Positions 1 to 8,147 of a stretch of 64,000 bases of DNA are shown here, piece after piece. The notes under the pieces are model-generated. The model searched no databases and was not told the DNA's origin. It saw nothing but the letters and a program-made list of their open reading frames with translations. The DNA is from Pseudanabaena sp. UWO311. Its GTDB lineage: Bacteria > Cyanobacteriota > Cyanobacteriia > Pseudanabaenales > Pseudanabaenaceae. Position 1 is the first letter of the stretch; every line of letters begins with the position of its first letter. A program made the position numbers and the translations under genes. The stretch lies in NCBI RefSeq assembly GCF_006937785.1, contig NZ_SJEE01000018.1, positions 1 through 64,000 of the forward strand. The letters run 5' to 3'.

Positions 1-130
1 ATTAGTTGTGTAGAAAAGAAAGTCCCCTTGAGTTCCTTCCTTACGGTAGTTTTTTTTTTTTAAAGAAGAAGACGGAATACGATTTTCGCTTTAGTCTGGT
101 GGGCTGGGAGATGTTAAAAAGAGACAGCAA

Positions 131-167
131 AAAGAGGGGGGGGGTGAAAAGCACCGCCACTCTCTTT
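131..167 (-). terminator. Hairpin behind uma2
   Basis: An imperfect stem with AAAGAG/CTCTTT ends and a GGTG/CACC inner part around an AAAA loop. On the minus strand it lies just past the Uma2-family stop codon and is followed by five T residues, so it can serve as an intrinsic terminator. It contains a run of nine G that may vary in length. I see no gene in bases 1-188. Confidence 0.5.
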
Positions 168-188
168 TGGTTTTAATCACTAAGCGGT

Positions 189-776
189 CTAAATTCCTGC
201 CTTCACAAAAAACTGCTCTGATGTCACTGCCAAATCAGGAAATATCTCATCTGTTAATATTCGATCTCGGCGATAAGTCTCAGGTGGGCGATCGACAAAA
301 AACACGGTCAGACTTCGCATCGGTGGATAAACTACCCACACTCGATCAACTCCAGCATTCAAATAGTCCATCGCTTTCTGGGCTAACTGATTAAAAGTCT
401 GTTCGGGCGATACAATCTCAATCACCAACTCAGGCAATACAGGACAAGGAGCATCCTCACGCCAATCTGCAGCAAGGCGATCATGAGAAACATATAGCAA
501 ATCAGGTACAGGAACCCAATCTTGTCCTCGTCGTTTGAGGACTACCGACCACTCGACCCTCACTCGCCCACGTCCATCACACCATGCCGAAAGCTCGACC
601 CAAAACACAGTTGTTAAAGAAGAATGAAAAAACTTTGGTGACATTTTTTTTATGCAATCTCCTTCAAATAGTTCATAACTCCCATCAAGGTCGGGTAAGT
701 CCAAAAACTGCTCTAAGGTGAGCTTTTGCTTTGCTTCTGATTCAGGCGTAGTTTTTTCAATAACAACAATGGTCAT
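189..776 (-). CDS. Uma2 family (DUF820) putative endonuclease
   Basis: 195 residues. The pattern is typical of the very abundant cyanobacterial Uma2/DUF820 family, a PD-(D/E)XK nuclease fold: an N-terminal LTLEQFLDLPDLDGSYELFEGD segment shortened here to its key LPD and YELFEG parts, then PDLLYVSHDR supplying the metal-binding Asp, PELVIEIVSPE supplying the acidic residue, and KAMDYLNAGVDRVWVVYP near the C-terminus. The cellular role and DNA target of the family are unknown. The gene lies 24 bases behind the DUF1818 gene on the same strand and is probably the last gene of the rpoZ transcript. A hairpin follows the stop codon. The family call is firm; any function beyond a nuclease fold is inference. 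Confidence 0.85.
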   Translation of the reverse strand: MTIVVIEKTTPESEAKQKLTLEQFLDLPDLDGSYELFEGDCIKKMSPKFFHSSLTTVFWVELSAWCDGRGRVRVEWSVVLKRRGQDWVPVPDLLYVSHDRLAADWREDAPCPVLPELVIEIVSPEQTFNQLAQKAMDYLNAGVDRVWVVYPPMRSLTVFFVDRPPETYRRDRILTDEIFPDLAVTSEQFFVKAGI

Positions 777-800
777 TTCTTCAACTCCTAGCTGTGATGA

Positions 801-1199
801 TTAGCCAACGAGATTTGCGATCGCCGTGATTAAAAGAGGTACAGCCGCTGCATCCCAAAAACCTTCAAAACTTCGCTCAGTCAATAATTGTAAATGTAAA
901 GTAAAAGCATGGGGAAACCCATTCACTTCAAGGCTTATATCTTCAGTTTCCAATGTACAACAAATTTTTTCGCAGTCCGATAGCTCGGCTGCCATAATCT
1001 GCATCGTCTCGGCAAGTTGTGATGCTAGCTTACAAAAATCTTTAAACTCACGTTCAGTTAGCTCGATCGCCCAACTGTCTGTCCCCACCAACCCCTTATA
1101 CAAATCTACATCCGATCGCAGACCAATCCGCCAACCTTCACCGCTTAACAACTGCTTAGATGTATCTTGAGATGCGAAATTTAGCATAGTACTTAGCAA
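801..1199 (-). CDS. DUF1818 family cyanobacterial protein
   Basis: 132 residues. The core matches the cyanobacteria-specific DUF1818 family: GEGWRIGL near residue 20, then YKGLVGTDSWAIELTEREFKD, QLAETMQ, and a C-terminal AAAVPLLITAI. The function is unknown and no catalytic motif is apparent. The first Met is at 1199; a second Met four codons in is an equally possible start, since the family usually begins shortly before the GWR motif. It lies directly downstream of rpoZ on the same strand, an association I recall from other cyanobacteria, and a small hairpin separates the two. Cotranscription with rpoZ is inference. Confidence 0.8.
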   Translation of the reverse strand: MLSTMLNFASQDTSKQLLSGEGWRIGLRSDVDLYKGLVGTDSWAIELTEREFKDFCKLASQLAETMQIMAAELSDCEKICCTLETEDISLEVNGFPHAFTLHLQLLTERSFEGFWDAAAVPLLITAIANLVG

Positions 1200-1200
1200 A

Positions 1201-1225
1201 GTTGACGGTGCTAAGCACCGCCAAC
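1201..1225. repeat. Short hairpin between rpoZ and DUF1818 gene
   Basis: GTTGACGGTGC pairs with GCACCGCCAAC around a TAA loop with one mismatch. It has no T-run, so attenuation or processing is as likely as termination. Confidence 0.5.
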
Positions 1226-1235
1226 TCTAGGGCTT

Positions 1236-1508
1236 TCAGTCGCTCAGAATTTCAGGCTGGGAAATTTCGTCAGACATTTCCAGAATGGCGCGTAAAATTG
1301 GCTTCATCATGCGATCGTCATAGTCATCATCTTCATAGCGTCTGAGTTTGGCTCGGTTCGCAACTTGCACAGTAATGCGATAACGATTGGAAGAAGCACT
1401 TATCAGTTCTTCGACACGACGAATAATTTGCGATGAGTCAATAGTGTATCGTTTTGCCATAAAACCGAAAGAAAATGGGTCTTTTAAGTTTAACGCGATC
1501 GCGCTCAT
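1236..1508 (-). CDS. rpoZ: RNA polymerase omega subunit
   Basis: The family's core is clear: [20 protein letters not shown], then the [10 protein letters not shown] linker, [15 protein letters not shown] and the ending QPEIL, as in cyanobacterial RpoZ (about 75-80 residues). Omega binds beta' and helps core polymerase assembly and sigma recruitment. Two starts are possible. The outer ATG (1506-1508) gives 90 residues and has GGAA nine bases upstream. The inner ATG (1458-1460, [11 protein letters not shown]) gives 74 residues, closer to the family's length. I favour the inner start for the native protein. The gene heads the rpoZ-DUF1818-uma2 unit. The large subunit genes are at the other end of the window. 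Confidence 0.88.
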   Translation of the reverse strand: MSAIALNLKDPFSFGFMAKRYTIDSSQIIRRVEELISASSNRYRITVQVANRAKLRRYEDDDYDDRMMKPILRAILEMSDEISQPEILSD

Positions 1509-1569
1509 CTTGTACTGTTCCAGAAACAGTAATTCTTAAATATAGCAATGTAAGGTTTGCTTAGGACAT

Positions 1570-1624
1570 AAAACCCAAATAAGTAAAGGCGGCACTTCGT
1601 GCCGCCTTTACTTATTTGGGTTTT
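1570..1624. repeat. Family C hairpin (AAAACCCAA ends)
   Basis: A perfect stem of about 26 bp centred at 1597 with a TTC loop. The ends are AAAACCCAA/TTGGGTTTT, with GGACAT just outside on the left, and the core is GGCGGCAC/GTGCCGCC. The same ends recur at 8503, 20446 and 48384 with different arms. Confidence 0.85.
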
Positions 1625-1682
1625 GATTTGTCTTAGCTATCTCTTACGTTGCTATAACAGCTCTTTGCGTCCAAATCCAAAC

Positions 1683-1733
1683 CAAAGAAATTTTTGAGAG
1701 TGTTGCTTTGCAACACTCTCAAAAATTTCTTTG
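1683..1733. repeat. 24-bp intergenic hairpin
   Basis: CAAAGAAATTTTTGAGAGTG and its complement flank a TGCTTTGCA core. With the preceding hairpin it fills most of the 386-base gap between rpoZ and the response regulator gene (1509-1894). I see no gene in that gap. Confidence 0.8.
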
Positions 1734-1894
1734 TGGTTCGTTTGACCTGTAATTACTTTATGAAAACAATTTTGGTGTTTTCAGCGACGCAGGCGATAAA
1801 ATTGCTGGATCAGAAAATATTTCAACCAACCAAGTTTTGTGATGTAATATGATGGTCTCGCATAATAGCTATTTGGGGCGGATTCTTCAAATCC

Positions 1895-2590
1895 ATGACT
1901 GCAAAGAAAGTACTGGTAATTGACGACAGCATCATGATCCGTAAAATGGTTAAAAGCATTTTAGCGGGCAAGTATGATGTCTTAGAAGCAAGTGATGGCA
2001 AATCAGGTTTAGATGCTGCTCGCCGAGCTTTTCCTGACCTAATTTTGCTTGATTTCGTGATGCCCAAATACAATGGCTATCAGACCTTACAAGCAATTCG
2101 CCGTGTTGAAGGATTACAAAAAGTTCCTGTGATCATGATTTCGGGACTCAAAGAGCAGGTCACCGAGCATGTTCCCGAGCCATTCACTGAATTTGACTTC
2201 CTCGAAAAGCCCTTTGAAGCCGATGTATTAGTTGCCCGCATTCAAAACTTTTTGCCCCCTGAGCCTGCTCAACAACCAGTTTCCGCAGCAACCGCCCGCA
2301 GTAGTGCTCCTGCGCCTGCAAGACAGATGCCGCGTACCGAAGAACCTAGCCTGCAAACAATCATAAATCGCCTCACCGCGACTGAGACTTTGCTAGTACA
2401 GGGGATCGAGAACTTGATTCAGCGCGAAGTTGTGGCACGATTTAATGATTTAAATACTCGGATTGATCATCAAGACAATGCGATCAATGCGTTGACTCAG
2501 CGCATGGAAAAAATCTCAGAACAAATCGATCATCAAAACAAAGGTTTGATGGTAATTTTGCGTGAGTTAAAATCTCTACAGGGCAAATAA
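1895..2590 (+). CDS. Response regulator, REC domain plus coiled-coil tail
   Basis: 231 residues. Residues 5-118 are a CheY-like receiver: acidic pair D10-D11, phosphoacceptor D53 in LLDFVMP, S83 at the Thr/Ser switch position, and K105 in EKPFEAD. A Pro/Ala-rich linker (about 120-150) follows, then a helical C-terminal part (about 155-231) with repeated IDHQDNAI and IDHQNKG segments, which looks like a coiled coil. There is no DNA-binding or enzymatic output domain, so it probably acts through protein contacts. No partner kinase is adjacent. It converges with cruF across a strong bidirectional terminator. The partner and role are unknown. Confidence 0.85.
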   Translation: MTAKKVLVIDDSIMIRKMVKSILAGKYDVLEASDGKSGLDAARRAFPDLILLDFVMPKYNGYQTLQAIRRVEGLQKVPVIMISGLKEQVTEHVPEPFTEFDFLEKPFEADVLVARIQNFLPPEPAQQPVSAATARSSAPAPARQMPRTEEPSLQTIINRLTATETLLVQGIENLIQREVVARFNDLNTRIDHQDNAINALTQRMEKISEQIDHQNKGLMVILRELKSLQGK

Positions 2591-2628
2591 AAAAGGGGAG
2601 GCGCTTCGCGCCTCCCCTTTTTTATTTG
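2584..2628. terminator. Bidirectional terminator
   Basis: A perfect stem with A-rich left and T-rich right arms and an AGGCGC/GCGCCT core around TTC. It overlaps the stop of the response regulator gene and ends three bases before the stop of the converging cruF gene, so it can terminate both. Confidence 0.85.
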
Positions 2629-2630
2629 CT

Positions 2631-3557
2631 TTAACGAGTCGCGATCGTTTCTACTTTAGAAGCATCTACGGCTACTACTGGCATATTTGCAGCAGAGTTA
2701 GTGATCGTATTGTCATCTTTACCATTAGGCGTAGTCAGATAAAGCACAACAAGTGGCAAAGCGCCAACAACAATACCTAGTAATGCTGGCACATAAAACC
2801 CTGCATTAAAACTTAGGATCAACGCAAACATAAAGTTGCCTGCATACATAATCGCTGGGAAAATGATTTGCTGGCGGTTGAGAATTGGTTGATTATCTTT
2901 GCCCCAAATTAGTGAGGCAACGGTCATAAATAATGAGCCAGTTCCAAACCAACCAAAAAAGTTTTGGTAAGGCATTCCATAAAATTCGCCTGCTTGATGC
3001 CATTCCCAAAAAGGATATGGGGTCTGGCTCATGGCAGGATCAAGTACAAAGTCCCATGATGTCAGCATCAAAGCTCCAAGTGCGATCGCGGCAATTCGAT
3101 AGCCCCAACCTGTACCGAAGCGCATCAAAGTTGCAGACACGAGAAAAGCGGAAAACCCCATGTAGAACCATGACAAGGGGATTGTAAATGGAACTAAGTC
3201 AGCGATTTTGTAACCTAACCCACTCAGATAGGCATAAGCACCAAAAGGAAACCCAGTACTAGTTCCTAATAACTCGCTACTTACCGACAATCCGATCGCA
3301 GGAATGCAAAATGCAAGAGTCCGCTTAAGCCCGATGGTTTGCTTACCGTAAAGAAATGCGGCGATCGCGCCAAAAATCATGTAGGATGCGCCGCCATTTT
3401 GCATTCCCCATGAAAAGACCTGCAAGCCAGCCTCGGATAAGCTTTCAATAAACTCGGTATTTGGCAGCACAAAAATTAAGCCAAATAGACCAAACACCAT
3501 TGAAACTAGGTGCATTCCTAAATTAATCCATTGTGCGGGGATCGCTCGCCTCATCAC
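2631..3557 (-). CDS. cruF: Carotenoid 1,2-hydratase-type membrane protein (CruF)
   Basis: 308 residues with about eight hydrophobic segments. SSELLGTSTGFPFGAYAY (about residues 92-109) and TSWDFVLDPAMSQ (about 168-180) are hallmarks of the CruF/DUF422 family. In cyanobacteria, CruF hydrates the psi-end of gamma-carotene-type intermediates at C-1',2', an early step to myxol and its glycosides (myxoxanthophyll); the enzyme is in the membrane. The glycosyltransferase partner CruG is not nearby. The start is the first Met of an MM pair. The C-terminal tail of about 35 residues is variable and hydrophilic. Confidence 0.86.
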   Translation of the reverse strand: MMRRAIPAQWINLGMHLVSMVFGLFGLIFVLPNTEFIESLSEAGLQVFSWGMQNGGASYMIFGAIAAFLYGKQTIGLKRTLAFCIPAIGLSVSSELLGTSTGFPFGAYAYLSGLGYKIADLVPFTIPLSWFYMGFSAFLVSATLMRFGTGWGYRIAAIALGALMLTSWDFVLDPAMSQTPYPFWEWHQAGEFYGMPYQNFFGWFGTGSLFMTVASLIWGKDNQPILNRQQIIFPAIMYAGNFMFALILSFNAGFYVPALLGIVVGALPLVVLYLTTPNGKDDNTITNSAANMPVVAVDASKVETIATR

Positions 3558-3621
3558 GCCATTTACTCCCAGAAATAGTTGAAATTTACTCGTTTACAAC
3601 ATCTTGCGCTGAAACTAGAAC

Positions 3622-3672
3622 CAAGATTTTTGTTGCAAGTGCTGCTATGCAGCACTTGCAACAAAAATCTTG
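3622..3672. repeat. 24-bp intergenic hairpin
   Basis: A perfect stem from CAAGATTTTTGTTGCAAGTG through GCTGC/GCAGC around a TAT loop. It sits upstream of cruF in a 308-base gap (3558-3865) that holds only this and the next hairpin. Confidence 0.8.
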
Positions 3673-3806
3673 TGGTTCTATTGCTCGCAAATCACTATAA
3701 GTTTGAACTTTGCTTTAAGTAACTTAACAAAAGTATAAGCTAGCATACCATTCATTTTTGAGTTTGATGTTTACAGCACTTAAACCTCTACAATTCTCAT
3801 TTTGAG

Positions 3807-3857
3807 CCCTATTTTTGTGTTTCCAGCACCTTTGGCGCTGGAAACACAAAAATAGGG
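3807..3857. repeat. Hairpin behind the TPR gene
   Basis: CCCTATTTTTGTGTTTCCAG pairs with its complement, with one A/C mismatch near the TTT loop. It begins nine bases past the minus-strand TPR stop. No T-run follows, so it may be a processing or stability element. Confidence 0.7.
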
Positions 3858-3865
3858 TTTTTTAG

Positions 3866-4372
3866 CTATTTTGCTGCCCAAATAGCTAAAAGTAAGAGGG
3901 AACTTGCGATCGCCACCCACAAAAAATTGTTAGAGCTATTGGTATTTGGTTTTTCAAGGGAAACCTCACGAAATGGCTTTTGCTCTTCTGAACTTTTACT
4001 TCTAGCGACAGGTTTAGATTGATAGGTGTCAGGTGACTGTAAAATCGGCACTTCAGAGACAACACCTTCGAGCTTACTCAATTGCGGTGCGGTCAAAATC
4101 CCCAACATATAACGCGCTGACTTTCGCACACTATTAACTGGGTGTTTTTTGAGACTGCGACATATAGCAACTGCTTCTTCTGTTTTACCAACTGCATCAT
4201 AGGCATTAGCTAGCCATACGAGAATTTCGCCGCCCAAAGTAGTTTCTAAAACAGCTAAAGCACGAGCGCGTTCAAGCAGTGCGATCGACTGCTGGTAGTT
4301 ACCATTCTCAAAGTTACTCACCCCTTCTTGATATAGCTGCGATGCTAGCTGTTCTGCACTGACTTCTTCCAT
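3866..4372 (-). CDS. TPR-like protein with C-terminal membrane anchor
   Basis: 168 residues. The N-terminal half (about 8-95) has two to three TPR-like helical pairs (LYQEGVSNFENGNYQQSIAL; LVWLANAYDAVGKTEEAVAI). A polar linker follows, and a single hydrophobic segment at about 150-166 (FLWVAIASSLLLLAIWAAK) ends the protein, typical of a tail anchor with the TPR part in the cytoplasm. The function is unknown; a scaffold or assembly role is a guess from TPR proteins in general. It is transcribed after the Nudix gene but separated from it by a hairpin and about 170 bases. Confidence 0.7.
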   Translation of the reverse strand: MEEVSAEQLASQLYQEGVSNFENGNYQQSIALLERARALAVLETTLGGEILVWLANAYDAVGKTEEAVAICRSLKKHPVNSVRKSARYMLGILTAPQLSKLEGVVSEVPILQSPDTYQSKPVARSKSSEEQKPFREVSLEKPNTNSSNNFLWVAIASSLLLLAIWAAK

Positions 4373-4450
4373 CAGTAAATATTTTCTCCATTAGTAAAAG
4401 ACAAATTTTTGCTGTTACTTGCAAGAAAATAAGATACCAATCCAGATTCC

Positions 4451-4491
4451 CCAGAATCAGTGGGGTGGCTCCGCCACCCCACTGGTTCTGG
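4451..4491. repeat. Hairpin behind the Nudix gene
   Basis: CCAGAATCAGTGGGGTGGC pairs with GCCACCCCACTGGTTCTGG around TCC, with one G/T wobble. TACCAA and TTGGTA sequences flank it outside the stem. Confidence 0.8.
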
Positions 4492-4543
4492 TTTTATATT
4501 TGGTATTTTATAAAGTCGCAAGTCCCTTAGTTACTTTGCGAAA

Positions 4544-4987
4544 CTAGCGACAAAAATTTGACGAGCTATTTTCCTTTAAAGCTTGGACAATTTGGTAATT
4601 GGCGGCTGGCAATTGATAGTGGTCTAATTCGTCAACTGTTACCCAGCAAATTTCTGAACAGGCGATCATCTGCGGTTCACCTGACAGGTGAGTACAGTGA
4701 TGCACAATCAGACTTACCCGCAGAGTTTCATATTCAAAATCGACTGTAATCAAATGATCGCCAACTTCAACATCGATCGCTAGTTCTTCTTGCAACTCAC
4801 GCTTGATGCATTCCGCCGCAGTTTCATGTCCATCAATCTTGCCACCAGGAAACTCCCAATATCCTGCCAGCTCACCCTCAGGTAAACGGCGATCGATTAA
4901 GATACGACGGCGATCGCGATCCCAGACCACACCAACACCAATACATCGATACTTTTTAGCAGTTAATTCAGTCATCAAATTAGTCAT
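4544..4987 (-). CDS. mutT: MutT-type Nudix hydrolase
   Basis: 147 residues. A complete Nudix box (Gx5Ex7REUxEExxU) runs from G49 through E55 to R63-E64, E67 and E68 in GKIDGHETAAECIKRELQEE. The preceding YWEFPGG and the overall length fit MutT, which removes 8-oxo-dGTP from the nucleotide pool, though substrates of single Nudix proteins cannot be fixed from sequence. The first Met (4985-4987) makes the gene overlap the end of the cysteine synthase gene by eight bases; the second Met (4973-4975) leaves four bases between them. Either way translational coupling with the upstream gene is likely. Confidence 0.85.
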   Translation of the reverse strand: MTNLMTELTAKKYRCIGVGVVWDRDRRRILIDRRLPEGELAGYWEFPGGKIDGHETAAECIKRELQEELAIDVEVGDHLITVDFEYETLRVSLIVHHCTHLSGEPQMIACSEICWVTVDELDHYQLPAANYQIVQALKENSSSNFCR

Positions 4988-5987
4988 CCATAAATTCCAA
5001 GCCTTTAGACATTGGAGTTAGACCTTTTTCTGCTAACCATTCTGGGTTATACATTCGGCTCTGATATCGACCGCCACCATCACAGAGAATTGTCGCGATC
5101 GTGTGACCTTTACCAAGTTTACGTGCTAGCTTTACAGCTCCAACTACGTTTAGTGCTGCCGAACTACCAACAAACAAGCCATCGTGCTTTAGCAAATATT
5201 GTGACATCTCAATTACTTGCTGGTCAGTTCCTTGAAAAGCTCCATCTAATCTAGCTCGATTAAAATTTGCTGTTGCTCTGTTAATGCCAATACCTTCTGT
5301 AATTGAATTACCCTCAGCCTTAAATTCACCCGTCGTCATATAGCTATACAGCCCTGAACCAGTCGGGTCAATTAAATAAGTTGCGATCGCAGAATTTTGT
5401 TCTTTAAGGTAAGCTGTCACACCACCGATCGTGCCACCTGTGCCAGAGGACATGACAATCCCGTCTAGATCGCCGTCAGTCTGACTCCAAATTTCAGGAG
5501 CAGTCGCATAGTAATGCGCGTCAGAATTAGACAAATTCTCAAACTGATTTGCCCAGAAAGCATTTTCAACTTCTTCTGCGCGTTTTCGGGCAACATGATA
5601 GTAATTATCAGGACTAGAGAAAGGAGCAGGATTAGTTAGCTCAACTTGAGCACCCAAAGTCTTGAGCAAATCAATTTTCTCTTGCGATTGATTGCTGGGC
5701 ATCACAATCACACTACGATAACCTCGCGCATTAGCAACAAGAGCTAGTCCAATGCCAGTATTACCTGCCGTCCCTTCCACAATTGTGCCGCCAGCTTTGA
5801 GTGTTCCCGCTTTTTCAGCCTCTAACACCATAAACAAAGCTGCCCGATCCTTAACGCTACCACCTGGATTCAGAAATTCAGCTTTTCCTAAAATAGTGCA
5901 GCCCGTTGCTTCTGAAAGAGACTCAATTTTAATCAGGGGCGTATTACCCACAGAGTTAGCAAAACCAATACGAATATCGCGTGTCAT
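4980..5987 (-). CDS. cysM: PLP-dependent cysteine synthase
   Basis: 335 residues, fold-type II PLP enzyme. The Schiff-base Lys is K46 in NPGGSVKDRAA, the substrate loop is EGTAGNTGIGLA, and a phosphate-binding SSGTGGTIGG follows at about 180-189. It makes cysteine from O-acetylserine and sulfide. The GTAGNT loop and the 335-residue length separate it from typical cyanobacterial CysK (about 320 residues, TSGNTG), so it is the second, CysM-like paralogue. The exact sulfur donor is not decidable here. The Nudix gene overlaps its end. The gene symbol is tentative. Confidence 0.82.
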   Translation of the reverse strand: MTRDIRIGFANSVGNTPLIKIESLSEATGCTILGKAEFLNPGGSVKDRAALFMVLEAEKAGTLKAGGTIVEGTAGNTGIGLALVANARGYRSVIVMPSNQSQEKIDLLKTLGAQVELTNPAPFSSPDNYYHVARKRAEEVENAFWANQFENLSNSDAHYYATAPEIWSQTDGDLDGIVMSSGTGGTIGGVTAYLKEQNSAIATYLIDPTGSGLYSYMTTGEFKAEGNSITEGIGINRATANFNRARLDGAFQGTDQQVIEMSQYLLKHDGLFVGSSAALNVVGAVKLARKLGKGHTIATILCDGGGRYQSRMYNPEWLAEKGLTPMSKGLEFMDD

Positions 5988-6196
5988 GGAATATTACAAG
6001 AAATGAACTACAGCAAAGATTTACAACTTGTTTATTAACTTCAGTATATTTGGGTCTGTAATTAGTTATATAGATATTTGCAAATTTGAGTTTTCTCGGT
6101 TTATTGCAGTTACACATATCATTTATTGCAAATAAACGCGCTAGGTTAACCAAATCTTGAAAATTAAAATTGGCGATCGCTATATATGCAAAGAAT

Positions 6197-6228
6197 GCAT
6201 TACTTACCAAGCATTACAGATGCATTAC
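6197..6228 (+). promoter_or_regulatory. Triple GCATTAC direct repeat upstream of usp
   Basis: GCATTAC occurs at 6197, 6211 and 6222, followed by a possible -10 (TATAAG, 6235-6240), just ahead of the stress-protein gene at 6261. It may be a regulator site. No known site was recognised. The rest of the 273-base divergent gap shows nothing. Confidence 0.3.
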
Positions 6229-6260
6229 AGACAATATAAGTTCTATATTACGGTAACCAT

Positions 6261-6713
6261 ATGAAATTCTTAGTTCCTATTGATGGCTCTCAAGCTAGCG
6301 AAAATGCGCTTGCGAAAGCCTTGACCTTTGCTAATCCTCTAAAAGCCGAAATTGTTTTGCTGACAGTTGTTGAACCACTTAGCAGCTATATCCCTGAAGT
6401 CATGCTGCCCACTGGTGATTGGGTTGGTTGGCGTGGACTTCCTGACATTGAGCTAGAGCGTAAAATTTTGAGCGCAGGTCAAGCCTTGCTCCAAAAAGCT
6501 CAAGACACTTGTCAAGCTGCCCAGGTGGATAGTCGTACTAGGTTAGAAACAGGTCAACCTCGTGATGTAATTTGCTACGTGGCAAAAGAGGAAAGCCCCG
6601 ATTTAGTAATAGTGGGATCGCGAGGATTGGGGTCAGTTGAGCGGCTGATGCTAGGTAGTGTCAGTGATTATGTTGTACACCATTGTGCTTCACCAGTTTT
6701 AGTCGTGCGCTAA
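6261..6713 (+). CDS. Universal stress protein, UspA family
   Basis: 150 residues, one Usp domain. It opens with the beta strand MKFLVPIDGS and carries the ATP-binding pattern G-x2-G-x9-G-S (G119, G122, G132, S133) in VGSRGLGSVERLMLGS. It should therefore be an ATP-binding Usp, generally a stress-survival or signalling factor in the cytoplasm. The length is standard. It diverges from the cysteine synthase gene. A small hairpin follows its stop and overlaps the proposed start of the next gene. Confidence 0.9.
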   Translation: MKFLVPIDGSQASENALAKALTFANPLKAEIVLLTVVEPLSSYIPEVMLPTGDWVGWRGLPDIELERKILSAGQALLQKAQDTCQAAQVDSRTRLETGQPRDVICYVAKEESPDLVIVGSRGLGSVERLMLGSVSDYVVHHCASPVLVVR

Positions 6714-6728
6714 AATTTAAGAAGACTA

Positions 6729-6752
6729 AGAGTATTGCTTGGCAATACTCTT
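6729..6752. repeat. Small hairpin overlapping a TTG start
   Basis: AAGAGTATTGC pairs with GCAATACTCTT around a TTG-containing loop. It lies 16 bases past the usp stop and covers the first possible start codon (TTG, 6735) of the downstream gene. Confidence 0.75.
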
Positions 6753-7070
6753 GACCTATACCAAAAAACTGCCGCTACCTTGGATAGTTTCCCCATCCGT
6801 CAAGTTCTTGTTTGTCAACATCGCACCTGTACAAAAGATGGTGCGGCTAAAGTTTTGACAACATTTCAACAGCTAAAAATTGCAAATGTAAGTGTAGAAG
6901 CTTGTGGATGTCTAGGACTATGTGGCTCTGGGCCAATAGTTGTCGTGTTACCAGATAATGTTTATTACTGGCGAGTTACCCAAAAAAAAGCTCAGGCAAT
7001 CATTGCAACACACTTACTTGGCAATTTAGAGATTCCATCAATGATGCATCCTCGACTACATCCAAACTAA
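6735..7070 (+). CDS. Thioredoxin-like [2Fe-2S] ferredoxin-domain protein
   Basis: Up to 111 residues. Two cysteine pairs, C27-x4-C32 (CQHRTC) and C59-x3-C63 (CLGLC), sit in a small alpha/beta domain as in thioredoxin-like [2Fe-2S] ferredoxins and NuoE-type domains. It should bind one [2Fe-2S] cluster; the electron partner is unknown. The start is unusual: no in-frame ATG precedes the conserved part. The only choices are TTG at 6735, inside a hairpin, or TTG at 6780 (MDSFPIRQVLVC), and neither has a clear ribosome site. Translational coupling to usp, 22 bases upstream, is possible. The family is firm; the start is uncertain. Confidence 0.78.
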   Translation: MLGNTLDLYQKTAATLDSFPIRQVLVCQHRTCTKDGAAKVLTTFQQLKIANVSVEACGCLGLCGSGPIVVVLPDNVYYWRVTQKKAQAIIATHLLGNLEIPSMMHPRLHPN

Positions 7071-7111
7071 ACAACAAGGGTGCGCCGATTTGCGGCGCAC
7101 CCTTGTTGTTT
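7069..7111. terminator. Hairpin behind the [2Fe-2S] gene
   Basis: AACAACAAGGGTGCGCC pairs with GGCGCACCCTTGTTGTT. It begins next to the stop codon. The T-rich right arm makes termination plausible, though no pure T-run follows. Confidence 0.6.
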
Positions 7112-7229
7112 GGGTTAGAAAAGCCCACATAAATATGGGCAAACTTGATAACAGAATTGACAGAAATCATATGTTTCGAAAATCTGTTGATATCTTTCAC
7201 TCAATTCATAATCTTAAAAAACAAAAACT

Positions 7230-8147
7230 TTAGTAAGCTCCAAATCCAGACAAAACCTTAGGAACGGTCATTAACAAAATTTTTAAATCTGACCACAAAG
7301 ACCAGTTACGAAGATAATTTAAGTCGCAATCAGTAACAGCATCTAAATCAAGCATTGTTGAACGAGCGCTAACTTGCCAAGCCCCTGTTACGCCTGGTAA
7401 TGAATTTAGTCTTCTTTTGCGATCGCCATTAATACGCAAAGCATCATACAAAGCCCAAGGACGTGGTCCTACGAGACTCATCTCTCCACGCAAAACATTG
7501 AATAGTTGAGGAAGTTCATCAAGACTATACTTACGCATCCAACGACCAACATTAGTAATCCTTGGATCATCTTCACACTTATGAAGTCCAGTTTGACCAC
7601 TCATCACCAGATGATGCAATTTATCAGCATCGGTAATCATGGTACGAAATTTAATGATTCTAAATAATTTGCCACTTTCTCCAATACGCCATTGATGAAA
7701 AAATATTGAACCACTTGAGCTACTTGCAATAATCGCAGCTAGTGAAATCATAACGGGACTAAGAATTAAGAGAATTGCAAAAGCCGCTAACCAATCCAAA
7801 GCTCGTTTTATATTCCAAGTAATTGGATTATTGCTTTGTGGTAGTTCATCTGCATGAGGCAAATTCAAAAATACAGCTTTCTCAGATCTAAAACAGACAT
7901 CAGCTAAATTCTTAAGTTCAGCTTCTCCAAAGTCAGGTTCAACCCTAATTAATTTAACTGTAGACTGGCTATTCTCAACAGATCTTTGATTAATCATAGT
8001 AGATTTATATATACTCAAAAGTGTATATAAATCTATAGAGATTTTGATTTGCTTAAATTTGAACGTTAAATCAGACATATAAGAAATTAATTTGGGGTGA
8101 TCAGCCAGTTCTTTTATTTGCACTTTACTTACAATAAAACTAGTCAT
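7230..8147 (-). CDS. Bacterial sugar transferase (polyprenyl-phosphate hexose-1-P transferase)
   Basis: 305 residues. The C-terminal 195 residues are a bacterial sugar transferase domain: a membrane anchor (ALDWLAAFAILLILSPVMI, about 117-135), FHQWRIGESGKLFRIIKFRTM, the catalytic DELPQLFNVLRGEMSLVGPRP, and LPGVTGAWQVSAR. It places the first sugar phosphate on undecaprenyl phosphate for exopolysaccharide. There is only one clear membrane segment, so it is the short WecP/HepC-like form. The N-terminal ~100 residues are not conserved, so a later Met (residue 24 or 51) could be the real start. It follows the Wzc-like gene but is separated from it by 560 bases of hairpin repeats. Confidence 0.88.
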   Translation of the reverse strand: MTSFIVSKVQIKELADHPKLISYMSDLTFKFKQIKISIDLYTLLSIYKSTMINQRSVENSQSTVKLIRVEPDFGEAELKNLADVCFRSEKAVFLNLPHADELPQSNNPITWNIKRALDWLAAFAILLILSPVMISLAAIIASSSSGSIFFHQWRIGESGKLFRIIKFRTMITDADKLHHLVMSGQTGLHKCEDDPRITNVGRWMRKYSLDELPQLFNVLRGEMSLVGPRPWALYDALRINGDRKRRLNSLPGVTGAWQVSARSTMLDLDAVTDCDLNYLRNWSLWSDLKILLMTVPKVLSGFGAY

